Of a stretch of 7,074 nt of DNA, positions 1 through 5,968 are shown in pieces. Location: positions 1 to 7,074 of the forward strand of contig CAMNNN010000071.1 in the NCBI GenBank assembly GCA_946545505.1. Direction: 5' to 3'. Positions within the stretch are counted from its first letter, which is position 1. The number at the start of each line of letters is the position of its first letter. The notes below the pieces were generated by a model. That model did not search any database. It saw only the letters and a list, made by a program, of their open reading frames with translations, and was not told the origin of the DNA. The position numbers and the translations under genes were made by a program. The DNA comes from an uncultured Clostridia bacterium. Lineage in GTDB: Bacteria > Bacillota > Clostridia > Saccharofermentanales > Saccharofermentanaceae.

Positions 1-2
1 CC

Positions 3-131
3 CTTGCCAAGACTGCATGCGATGAGGTGAATAAGCTTTTCGAGAAGGGCGGAGAAGAAGCTTCGAGATTAATGAATAATATCGGCACCATGTTCAGATT
101 AAGGTTCGCCGATAAGATGGGGACACTGTAA
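3..131 (+). CDS. recG: C-terminal end of a probable ATP-dependent DNA helicase RecG (5' truncated)
   Basis: Only the last 42 codons are present; the frame is open from the left edge and stops at TAA 129-131. The residues end in a basic-aromatic stretch (RLRFADKMGTL). This is compatible with the short helical C-terminus of RecG, which usually closes with a similar 'RF...L' segment. RecG is a superfamily 2 helicase that remodels stalled replication forks and Holliday junctions. No helicase motif lies inside the window, so the call rests on this weak tail similarity and on the common Clostridial order recG-rsmD-coaD. The stop overlaps the rsmD start by one base (TAATG), so the two genes are surely in one operon. 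It could instead be another gene that precedes rsmD. Confidence 0.5.
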   Translation, partial: LAKTACDEVNKLFEKGGEEASRLMNNIGTMFRLRFADKMGTL

Positions 132-700
132 TGCCGAGAGTAGTAGCAGGTAAGTTCAGAGGAATCATATTAGACGCGCCCAAGGGCGACAACACGAGGC
201 CTACCGGAGACAAGGTCAAGGAGGCGCTGTTTTCTATCATACAGACGCGTATTCCGGAGTGCAGTTTTATAGACCTGTTCGCAGGTACGGGCGGCATCGG
301 AATAGAGGCATTAAGCCGCGGTGCATCGTCTGTTATTCTCGTGGAGAAAGCGGGACAGGCATGCGGTGTTATCAAGTCGAATCTTAATAAGCTCAGACTC
401 AGTGAGGACGATGATATCGTGCTGATGAAGTCAGGGTTTGATGCTGCTCTTAACACACTCGCGGATGAAGGGAAGAAGTTCGATATCATATTCATGGATC
501 CGCCGTACAGGATGGCGGAGAAGGCTGCGTCAACGGCATGTGAAATAATCACGGAGCGCGATCTTCTTAATGAAGACGGCATACTCATAGTGGAACATTC
601 GTCGGAATTACCTTTTGTAACAGATGTAATGAACATGACACCCAATCGTACTTGTAGGTATGGTCTGGCAATGTTAACATTTTTCTCGAAGAAAGCTTAA
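131..700 (+). CDS. rsmD: 16S rRNA (guanine(966)-N(2))-methyltransferase RsmD
   Basis: This is a 189-residue SAM-dependent methyltransferase of the RsmD family (PF03602), about the normal length. Members methylate N2 of G966 in 16S rRNA, in the 30S head near the P site, using assembled small-subunit particles. Visible family marks are the N-terminal VVAGKFRG (residues 4-11), the TRPTGDKVKEALFSI block (22-36), the SAM-binding loop FAGTGGIGIEALSRGA (50-65), the acidic E72 at the end of the second strand (ribose contact), and the catalytic DPPY box (123-126). The ATG overlaps the stop of the upstream gene by one base, and a purine-rich GATGGGGA at 115-122 gives a modest ribosome binding site. It lies 17 bp ahead of coaD, an association common in Firmicutes. 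Nothing is missing or broken. Confidence 0.96.
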   Translation: MPRVVAGKFRGIILDAPKGDNTRPTGDKVKEALFSIIQTRIPECSFIDLFAGTGGIGIEALSRGASSVILVEKAGQACGVIKSNLNKLRLSEDDDIVLMKSGFDAALNTLADEGKKFDIIFMDPPYRMAEKAASTACEIITERDLLNEDGILIVEHSSELPFVTDVMNMTPNRTCRYGLAMLTFFSKKA

Positions 701-703
701 CGT

Positions 704-708
704 GGAGG
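704..708 (+). promoter_or_regulatory. Ribosome binding site that fixes the TTG start of coaD
   Basis: GGAGG lies 9 bases before the TTG at 718. The only upstream in-frame alternative, GTG at 712, is followed directly by a TAA codon (715-717), so TTG is the sole start that keeps the whole conserved N-terminus. Confidence 0.85.
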
Positions 709-717
709 TTTGTGTAA

Positions 718-1206
718 TTGACTTCGCTGTTGTTTCCCGGAAGTTTTGACCCTTTAACGAGAGGGCATAAAGACATAGCGAGAAGAGCGTCGAAGATCTG
801 CGACAAACTCTACGTTGTTGTCATGAACAACAGCAAGAAGGAATATCTGTTCGATCTTAATGACAGAGTTCAGATGGCCCGTGAAGTGCTGGGTGAATTC
901 GAGAATATCGAAGTACTCGGAAGCGAAGGCCTTCTTGTTGACATCTTCAAGGACTTGGGTTGTAATGCAGTTGTAAGAGGCATCCGTTCTGAGTCGGATT
1001 TCAGATACGAAGCTCAGATGGCTCTGGCAAACAAGATGCTTTGCCCCAGTTACGACGTAACCTTACTGCCTTGCCGCGACGACCTGTCACTTATCAGTTC
1101 AAGTCTGGTCAAGGAAGTCGGTTCATACGGAGGAGATATCTCCGGAATGCTGCCGGCGCAGATAGTTGATAGAGTAAATGAGAGATTAAGGAAAGGAAGG
1201 ACTTAA
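718..1206 (+). CDS. coaD: Phosphopantetheine adenylyltransferase CoaD
   Basis: This 162-residue protein is full length for bacterial CoaD (about 160). It transfers AMP from ATP to 4'-phosphopantetheine, giving dephospho-CoA, the penultimate step of coenzyme A synthesis in the cytosol; the family enzyme is a hexamer. Family motifs are all present: FPGSFDPLTRGH (6-17) with the nucleotidyltransferase T/HxGH signature as TRGH, the VVRGIRSESDF block (85-95) whose arginine R87 contacts substrate, the following YEAQMALANK segment, and the C-terminal ISSSLVKE (126-133), equivalent to the ISSTxVRE ATP-binding motif. Translation starts at TTG, a rarer start, behind a strong GGAGG. The gene lies 17 bp after rsmD and 3 bp before the coiled-coil gene, so it is mid-operon. 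I see no defects. Confidence 0.97.
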   Translation: MTSLLFPGSFDPLTRGHKDIARRASKICDKLYVVVMNNSKKEYLFDLNDRVQMAREVLGEFENIEVLGSEGLLVDIFKDLGCNAVVRGIRSESDFRYEAQMALANKMLCPSYDVTLLPCRDDLSLISSSLVKEVGSYGGDISGMLPAQIVDRVNERLRKGRT

Positions 1207-1209
1207 CCT

Positions 1210-1713
1210 ATGGACAACAGTAATTACGGACAGGCTCCGCAGAAGAGGGTTGAGAGATATGATGTAATCAGCAACATCAACGATATGATAGAGACTCTCC
1301 GTGCAGCGAGCGGCGTACCGTTCTCTTCTAACTGTGCAGTTGACAGAAATGATATGATTGCTTCACTCGAGGAGCTTAAGAATCATCTCCCTGCATCGAT
1401 CGCTCAGAGCAACGACATCGTCGTAAGAGCTCAGGAGATCATCACGACAGCAAGAGAGAAGAGCAAGAAGATCATCGACGAGGCAAACCGTCAGTATGCA
1501 TCCAAGGTTAATGATCATGAGATCACTAAGGGCGCGAGAGACGAGGCTGACAACATTCTCGCAGCAGCTGAGAATCAGGCAGACGAACTTCGTAAGAGCG
1601 CTCACATCTATGTTAAGCAGCTCCTCACAGATGCCAACAATTCTCTGTCTGAGAGCATCGCTAAGATCCAGACTAATCTTTCAGAGATAGATACGACACT
1701 TGATTCAATGTAA
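1210..1713 (+). CDS. Small coiled-coil protein of the clostridial 'ATPase subunit H-like' family, function unknown
   Basis: This is a 167-residue, highly charged soluble protein without a signal peptide or membrane span. Residues 13-40 form a short N-terminal module (RYDVISNINDMIETLRAASGVPF), followed by a leucine- and acid-rich helix (46-62). From about 64 to 160 there is an almost continuous alanine-rich amphipathic helix, with repeats such as AREKSKKIIDEA and DEADNILAAAENQADELRKSA, predicted to be coiled coil. Similar proteins sit directly after coaD in many Clostridia. They are often labelled vacuolar-type ATPase subunit H, DivIVA-like or simply ATPase because of the coiled coil; there is no Walker motif, so an ATPase activity is not supported. 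The start is ATG 1210 with AAGGAAGG (1193-1200) nine bases upstream. It is the last gene before a strong terminator. A role in the cell envelope or as a scaffold would be speculation. Confidence 0.85.
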   Translation: MDNSNYGQAPQKRVERYDVISNINDMIETLRAASGVPFSSNCAVDRNDMIASLEELKNHLPASIAQSNDIVVRAQEIITTAREKSKKIIDEANRQYASKVNDHEITKGARDEADNILAAAENQADELRKSAHIYVKQLLTDANNSLSESIAKIQTNLSEIDTTLDSM

Positions 1714-1725
1714 GTAACTTGATGT

Positions 1726-1737
1726 AAGTTGCAACTT
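1726..1737. repeat. 12-bp perfect palindrome between the coiled-coil gene and its terminator
   Basis: AAGTTGCAACTT is perfectly self-complementary and begins 13 bases after the stop codon. The heptamer AACTTGA occurs at 1716-1722 and again at 1733-1739. The site could be a protein-binding dyad, or a chance palindrome in A/T-rich spacer; no partner site was found elsewhere. Confidence 0.5.
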
Positions 1738-1756
1738 GACTCACAAAACACCGCGT

Positions 1757-1796
1757 AACACCCGGAACAGTGCCTAGGTTCCGGGTGTTTTATTCA
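1757..1796 (+). terminator. Rho-independent terminator of the rsmD-coaD operon
   Basis: A 12-bp perfect inverted repeat (AACACCCGGAAC 1757-1768 with GTTCCGGGTGTT 1778-1789) encloses a 9-base loop. It is followed by a T-rich tract (TTTTATT). It lies 43 bp after the stop of the coiled-coil gene and before the next promoter, so it separates the two operons. Confidence 0.9.
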
Positions 1797-1827
1797 CTTT
1801 TCATTTCCATTTATGAACGGCTCCCGG

Positions 1828-1836
1828 TGATATAAT
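1828..1836 (+). promoter_or_regulatory. Extended -10 promoter for the transporter-ATPase-TOPRIM-hemW operon
   Basis: TGATATAAT is a perfect extended -10 element (TGn plus consensus TATAAT at 1831-1836). No good -35 is seen at 16-18 bp: the hexamer at 1808-1813 is CATTTA. This is normal for extended -10 promoters. Transcription should begin near 1843, leaving a leader of about 27 bases with GGGAGG (1857-1862) seven bases before the ATG at 1870. It lies just after the upstream terminator. The same TGATATAAT string recurs on the minus strand ahead of the WbqC gene. Confidence 0.75.
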
Positions 1837-1869
1837 CAGAATGTAGGCAGAATAGCGGGAGGTTTACGC

Positions 1870-3003
1870 ATGCAAGATCGTAAAGCTAAGAGACTCTGGC
1901 GCCTCGAGGTGGGGGTACTGTGTACCTGTATTGTCGTATTCATACTGTTATGGAGATTTCCCGAGCTGTGGTCCGGCGTTAAGACTTTCCTCGGTTACTT
2001 CGAGACTATTCTGTTCGGAGGTATAGTCGCTTATATCATTGATCCTTTCTGTGAATTCTTCATGAGACTGTTCAAGAAGATAAAAAATACTCTCATCAGA
2101 AGAATACTCTCTATATTTCTGTCATTCGGACTGGTTCTCTGTTTTATCGTATTCCTGTTGATCACACTCGTTCCTCAGATAGTCAGCAGTGTCGAGAATC
2201 TGATCGAGAACTTTGACGGATACACCTTATCTATCAACAATATGCTCGCGAACTGGGAATTTACTAAGGACAGGTTCGATCTTACAAGTGTCGTAGAATC
2301 TTCGGAAGAACTTCTGAAGAGCATATCGGATTATATCTCCGAGAATTCGGAGAAGATTCTCAGCATTACGGCAGGAATCGGCAAGGGTCTCCTGCAGTGG
2401 CTTATGGCAGTTATCGTCGCCATCTATCTCATAGCTGAGAAGCCTAAGCTTAAGGCTGCATTTAAAAGACTGCTGAAGGCTCTGTTCCCTGAGCAAAGGT
2501 ATATAAGTGTCAGTTCGTTCTTAAGAAAATGCAATAACATCCTTTCCAGATACGTCATATTCAGCTTGTTTGATGCTCTGATCGTCGGTATCGTCAACTT
2601 CATCTTCATGATGATCACGGGTATGGAGAATGCAGGTCTCGTATCGGTAGTTGTCGCAGCGACGAATCTGGTCCCTACATTCGGTCCTATCGTAGGTGCG
2701 ATCATCGGTGGCTTCATCATCCTCATGACCGACCCTGTCAAAGCCGTGATGTTCATCGTATTCACGATTATTCTCCAGCTTATTGACGGCTATATCATTA
2801 AGCCCAAGATATTCGGAGATACATTCGGCGTATCGGGACTTCTTATCGTCGCCGGTGTCATCATCGGAGGAAGTATGTTCGGTACGGTCGGCATTCTTCT
2901 CGCGATTCCGGGCGTCGCGGTACTCGATTATATCTATAAGACTTATATCATCACCACATTGGAAAAACGGAGGATAGAACATGATTCTGGGTGTGAATCT
3001 TAA
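1870..3003 (+). CDS. AI-2E family (PF01594, formerly UPF0118) integral membrane transporter
   Basis: This is a 377-residue polytopic membrane protein, the usual size for the family. Hydrophobic segments lie at about 13-28, 40-60, 79-104, 172-189, 228-250, 257-286, 291-309 and 322-356. A soluble helical region (about 105-165) follows the third segment, as is typical. The family signature is NLVPTFGPIVGAIIGG (266-281). A conserved tail follows, with KPKIFGDTFGVSGLLIV (311-327) and GGSMFGTVGILLAIPGVA (333-350). Members include TqsA (autoinducer-2 export), YdiK-type proteins and cation/proton antiporters, so the substrate cannot be told from sequence. It is the first gene of the second operon, behind an extended -10 promoter and a GGGAGG site. 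Its last 23 bp overlap the next gene in another frame. In many Clostridia a YlbJ-type gene follows the coaD group; here this gene does. Confidence 0.93.
   Translation: MQDRKAKRLWRLEVGVLCTCIVVFILLWRFPELWSGVKTFLGYFETILFGGIVAYIIDPFCEFFMRLFKKIKNTLIRRILSIFLSFGLVLCFIVFLLITLVPQIVSSVENLIENFDGYTLSINNMLANWEFTKDRFDLTSVVESSEELLKSISDYISENSEKILSITAGIGKGLLQWLMAVIVAIYLIAEKPKLKAAFKRLLKALFPEQRYISVSSFLRKCNNILSRYVIFSLFDALIVGIVNFIFMMITGMENAGLVSVVVAATNLVPTFGPIVGAIIGGFIILMTDPVKAVMFIVFTIILQLIDGYIIKPKIFGDTFGVSGLLIVAGVIIGGSMFGTVGILLAIPGVAVLDYIYKTYIITTLEKRRIEHDSGCES
2969..2973 (+). promoter_or_regulatory. Ribosome binding site of the ATPase gene, inside the transporter coding region
   Basis: GGAGG lies seven bases before ATG 2981, within the last codons of the transporter. 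It supports a start that overlaps the transporter by 23 bp. Confidence 0.85.
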
Positions 3004-4186
3004 GAACTTCGATGTGTTCACGGATGACACGATCGGACTGCTGATCGAGGACTCCGCACAGTACGTGGGAACGGCTCCCGGTGAGCGCGGAATCAGGATG
3101 CGTAATCTGAATGCTCTCATCGGCCGTAATAACACCGGCAAGAGTGCATTCATAAGAGCACTTTCTTTCGTGAAAAGATGTATCCTTACCGACGTCGCGA
3201 AAGCGTCAACTACCGACAACAGACCGGGCTTCATGAATCTGCTCGTAGATAAGAGTCAGCCCGCTTCATTCAAGATCTTCTTCAGAATCATGGACCCCGA
3301 CACGAAGAAGTCGGATTTCCTTCAGTATGAGCTCACCGTAGGAGCAAGCGCACAGGGAAGTCCTATCGTCGAGTATGAGAGAGTACTCGCTTCGGTACGC
3401 GGGGAAGATGGCAAAATCGAGATTAAGGATGTGTTCACTAACTCGTCCGAAGCACGTCTTGTAAACGACGACCGTATTACTGCATTAAGCGTGCTCGGCA
3501 GACTTAACGGCAGCGACGATCCGATCAAGCTTCTCATGAATGAGATTAACGGCTGGTTCTTCTGTGCATTCTCTGCCGAGGAATCTACGGATTATTATTC
3601 CATGGGCAATGCTCCCGGCGGTCATAAGCATCTTAATTCCGAAGGAAGCAATGTCGGCAACGTGCTCGATTATATCAAGTCATTGGGAGGTAACGTTTAC
3701 GACGATCTTATCGATGAGATCAATTCGAAGATCCCGACTATGAGGAAGAAGAAAAAGCATCTTCCGACAAACCTTCAGGGAAGCCCGGAGAAACTGTTCA
3801 AGTATCTGCTCCTTCTGCGCGATCCCGAGCCTAAGTCGACCATCTTTATCGAGACTCCCGACAGGGATCTGTATCACGATATGGTGGATGTGCTCGCAGA
3901 TGATATGCGCGAGTTCACATTAAGACACCCGTATTCGCAGATCATATTCTCCACGCATAATCCGTATATTGTCGAGTCGATGTCTCCGAAGGAGATATGG
4001 GTATTCTCGAGAGACGACGAAGAGGACTACGACAACGCTGACGTTAAGATAACATGTGCGGGCTCCGACCCCGTTGTCATGGCTCTTACCGAGCAGGGCG
4101 TGGGTATGGGTGCTATCTGGTACGGCGGCCATCTCGATAAGGGTTCGAGTGAGTACGACGACGAAGGTGTTGATGATGCACATTGA
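2981..4186 (+). CDS. AAA/ABC-type ATPase, COG4637-like, partner of a TOPRIM-like protein
   Basis: This 401-residue soluble protein has one split ABC/SMC-type nucleotide-binding fold (AAA_15/AAA_21 group). An N-terminal strand (ILGVNLKNFDVF, 2-13) precedes a clear Walker A, GRNNTGKS (48-55). The middle 60-260 is a variable lobe with a basic patch, RKKKKHLP (255-262). A degenerate signature, LQGSPEKLFKYLL (265-277), leads to TIFIETPD (287-294) at the Walker B position. The switch-His segment is STHNPYIVES (324-333). Near the C-terminus GVGMGAIWYGGHLD (373-386) matches the 'LG.LW..G.L' box I know from COG4637 ATPases, followed by an acidic tail. In place of the usual DEPE or EEPE the protein has ETPD, so the position of the catalytic glutamate is threonine. 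The start is ATG 2981 with a strong GGAGG. It overlaps the transporter (23 bp) and the next gene (11 bp). The fold is well supported. The biological role is not known; such ATPases next to TOPRIM-type genes are often suspected of antiphage defence. Confidence 0.85.
   Translation: MILGVNLKNFDVFTDDTIGLLIEDSAQYVGTAPGERGIRMRNLNALIGRNNTGKSAFIRALSFVKRCILTDVAKASTTDNRPGFMNLLVDKSQPASFKIFFRIMDPDTKKSDFLQYELTVGASAQGSPIVEYERVLASVRGEDGKIEIKDVFTNSSEARLVNDDRITALSVLGRLNGSDDPIKLLMNEINGWFFCAFSAEESTDYYSMGNAPGGHKHLNSEGSNVGNVLDYIKSLGGNVYDDLIDEINSKIPTMRKKKKHLPTNLQGSPEKLFKYLLLLRDPEPKSTIFIETPDRDLYHDMVDVLADDMREFTLRHPYSQIIFSTHNPYIVESMSPKEIWVFSRDDEEDYDNADVKITCAGSDPVVMALTEQGVGMGAIWYGGHLDKGSSEYDDEGVDDAH
4164..4167 (+). 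promoter_or_regulatory. Ribosome binding site that decides the TOPRIM-like start
   Basis: AAGG within GACGAAGGTG precedes two adjacent in-frame ATGs (4173 and 4176). The spacing of 8 bases favours 4176. The longer frame that opens at 4056 adds about 40 residues that merely run through the ATPase gene and show no conserved feature. Confidence 0.6.
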
Positions 4187-4880
4187 GATCCTGACAGAAG
4201 ATAAATCCGGTTCGGTCGTAGTTGAGCGCCTCGTATCCCGGATAATCGAGGAGGAGAAGGTCGATGCGACTATGGCTGTGCGTCCTCACCGTGGATGCGG
4301 AAGCCTGCCTAAGGACTGGGACACGCGTCCCGTTAAGTTCTCGAGTTCTCTTCTCGATCTGCTCCCGGCGAAATGCCGCGCTTACAACAAAGTCTACGGC
4401 AACACCGATACTATACTGGTCGTCATAATAGACTCAGATAACAATGATCCCGATCTGATGCGGCAGGAACTGTACCGCGTGTGCAAGAAGTATGCGAGGG
4501 ATATAAGGTCTGTCATAGGCCTGTGCACCGAGGAAATCGAGTCGTGGCTCTTAGGCGATATAGATGCGCTTATGAAGGCTTATCCGGATGCGGATCTCAA
4601 TGCATACAAGGATTATGTTCAGGACAGCATCTGCGGTACCTGGGAGATGCTGTGCAAGGTTACGTTCCCTTATAACTACGAAGACATTATCGAGATCGGT
4701 TATCCCGCCATAGGTCACTATAAGGCCAGGTGGGCAGAAGCGATCTCTCCTTATATGGAACCGGAGAACAATGTATCGCCAAGCTTCATGACATTCCGGA
4801 ACGCGCTTCTGACGGCACTTCGTAATTCTGCACCAATTCCCAAGATTCCGAGACCCGGCATACACAGGACTTCCTTCTGA
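4176..4880 (+). CDS. DUF4276-like putative TOPRIM-fold protein
   Basis: With the start at ATG 4176 (or 4173) the protein has 234 residues. It opens with a short strand and acidic turn, IEILTEDKSG (3-12), at the place of the conserved TOPRIM glutamate (E8). A hydrophobic strand ends in an acidic DxD motif, ILVVIIDSDNND (80-91, D86 and D88). The EEIESWLLGD segment (119-128) is the 'E.EaWlLaD' hallmark I associate with DUF4276 and related OLD-type TOPRIM proteins. A C-terminal helix pair, with K183/W186 and then SPSFMTFRNALL (201-212), is also typical. TOPRIM domains bind Mg2+ and act as nucleases or primase/topoisomerase cores; whether this one cuts nucleic acid is inference. It overlaps the ATPase gene by 11 bp and shares TGATG (4878-4882) with hemW, so all are translated from one message. 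The family assignment is from memory of motifs and is less certain than the fold. Confidence 0.75.
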   Translation: MHIEILTEDKSGSVVVERLVSRIIEEEKVDATMAVRPHRGCGSLPKDWDTRPVKFSSSLLDLLPAKCRAYNKVYGNTDTILVVIIDSDNNDPDLMRQELYRVCKKYARDIRSVIGLCTEEIESWLLGDIDALMKAYPDADLNAYKDYVQDSICGTWEMLCKVTFPYNYEDIIEIGYPAIGHYKARWAEAISPYMEPENNVSPSFMTFRNALLTALRNSAPIPKIPRPGIHRTSF

Positions 4881-5968
4881 TGCACATCTATGTTCACATT
4901 CCTTTCTGTGCGCGTAAATGCCCGTACTGCGGGTTTTATTCTGTCGCGGGGAAGTCGCAGGTGAAGGATTATTTCGGGGCGCTTAAGAAGGAGATCTTCG
5001 AGCAGCCTGTTATTTGTTCTGCCGAAGCGGAAGGTGATATAGAGACTATCTACTTCGGAGGCGGGACTCCGTCATTTGTCGATGCATCTTATGTGTGCGA
5101 CACGCTTAGCTATATCAGGGAGATGTTCAGCATCGGTGAAGGTGAGTTCACGATTGAAGTTAATCCGAATTCGTTTGACGAGGAGAAGGGTCGTGCGTAT
5201 ATAGAAGCGGGATTCAACCGTATCTCGATAGGAGTGCAGTCCTTGCATGATGATGTGCTGAAGACCCTGGGCAGGCTTCACGATTCCGAAGAAGCTCTGA
5301 AAGCAATCGAGGCTGCGAAGAATGCGGGGTTCAATAATATCTCGTGCGATCTTATTACAGGTGTTCCGGGGCAGACGCTTGCCGGTCTGTATGAGGATGC
5401 GGATAAGCTTCTCGAGGCGGGTGCGATGCATATCAGTATGTACTCGCTCATGATAGAAGAGGGTACTGAGTTCGAGAAGCGTTACGGCAGCAGGCTCGAT
5501 GAATATGTTGATGAAGATCTGGAAAGACAGATGTATCACGGGCTACGCGAGCATCTGGCAGAACGGGGTGTGTTCCCGTATGAGATATCGAACTGCGCCC
5601 GCAGCGGTTATGAGAGTAAGCACAATCTGTCGTACTGGAAGGGGTGCGAGTATTATGCTTTCGGCGCGGGAGCACACGGGTATCTTAATTCGGAAAGATT
5701 CGCACACCCGGACGACATCGCAGCTTACATAGCAGATCCGCTCATGAGAATTACGGAAGAGATACTCACCGAAGAAGATAAGAGGAAGGAACGTTGTATG
5801 CTCGCACTTCGTACTGCCGCGGGTATTGATAAAGCGTCGGCTTCTGAGTGTATGGAGAGCATAAAGAAGAATATCGAACGCGGTTACCTGGAGGAGACAC
5901 CTGACGGATACAGGCTCACGCGCGACGGACTGGACTTCGCGAATCTTGTGTTTATGGATTTTGTCTGA
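4880..5968 (+). CDS. hemW: Radical SAM family heme chaperone HemW
   Basis: This 362-residue protein is slightly short but in range for HemW (about 370-390). The radical-SAM motif is CARKCPYCGF (C10, C14, C17 ligate the 4Fe-4S cluster). The residue two after C17 is F, where coproporphyrinogen dehydrogenase HemN has a fourth cysteine, which separates it from HemN. Further marks are the SAM-binding GGGTPSF (60-66), EVNPNSF (93-99), GFNRISIGVQSL (111-122), DLITGVPGQT (157-166) and the HNLSYWKG...GAGAHG region (248-267). The C-terminal HemN_C wing is at about 285-360. HemW binds heme and delivers it to respiratory or other hemoproteins. The ATG overlaps the upstream stop by one base; the weak AGGA (4866-4869) implies translational coupling. 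In Firmicutes hemW usually sits near lepA and hrcA-grpE-dnaK, so this context is unusual. Its last 17 bp overlap the convergent WbqC gene. Confidence 0.93.
   Translation: MHIYVHIPFCARKCPYCGFYSVAGKSQVKDYFGALKKEIFEQPVICSAEAEGDIETIYFGGGTPSFVDASYVCDTLSYIREMFSIGEGEFTIEVNPNSFDEEKGRAYIEAGFNRISIGVQSLHDDVLKTLGRLHDSEEALKAIEAAKNAGFNNISCDLITGVPGQTLAGLYEDADKLLEAGAMHISMYSLMIEEGTEFEKRYGSRLDEYVDEDLERQMYHGLREHLAERGVFPYEISNCARSGYESKHNLSYWKGCEYYAFGAGAHGYLNSERFAHPDDIAAYIADPLMRITEEILTEEDKRKERCMLALRTAAGIDKASASECMESIKKNIERGYLEETPDGYRLTRDGLDFANLVFMDFV

Noticed and set aside
94..645. A 183-codon minus-strand open frame opposite rsmD
   Set aside because: Serine- and leucine-rich shadow of the RsmD frame without any conserved motif; rsmD is certain on the other strand.
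1210..1713. V-type ATPase subunit H or F0 subunit b
   Set aside because: The similarity comes only from alanine/glutamate-rich coiled coil; there is no membrane anchor and no other ATP synthase gene nearby.
1870..3003. Transporter named as a true autoinducer-2 exporter
   Set aside because: The PF01594 family name derives from TqsA, but members move different substrates, including cations. Nothing in the sequence or neighbours shows quorum sensing.
2521..3234. A 237-codon minus-strand open frame across the transporter and ATPase genes
   Set aside because: It lies antisense to two genes with clear family motifs. Its translation is rich in D, R and Y with no recognisable domain, and no ribosome binding site or promoter was found.
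4056..4175. N-terminal 40-residue extension of the TOPRIM-like protein
   Set aside because: It overlaps the end of the ATPase gene, adds no conserved sequence before the IEIL strand, and the ribosome binding site at 4164-4167 points to 4173/4176.
5072..5539. A 155-codon minus-strand open frame inside hemW
   Set aside because: Fully contained in the well-supported HemW gene, with no family resemblance or start signal.
4880..5968. HemN, oxygen-independent coproporphyrinogen III dehydrogenase
   Set aside because: The cluster motif is CxxxCxxCxF, without the CxC fourth cysteine of HemN, and the protein is far shorter than the roughly 450 residues of HemN.
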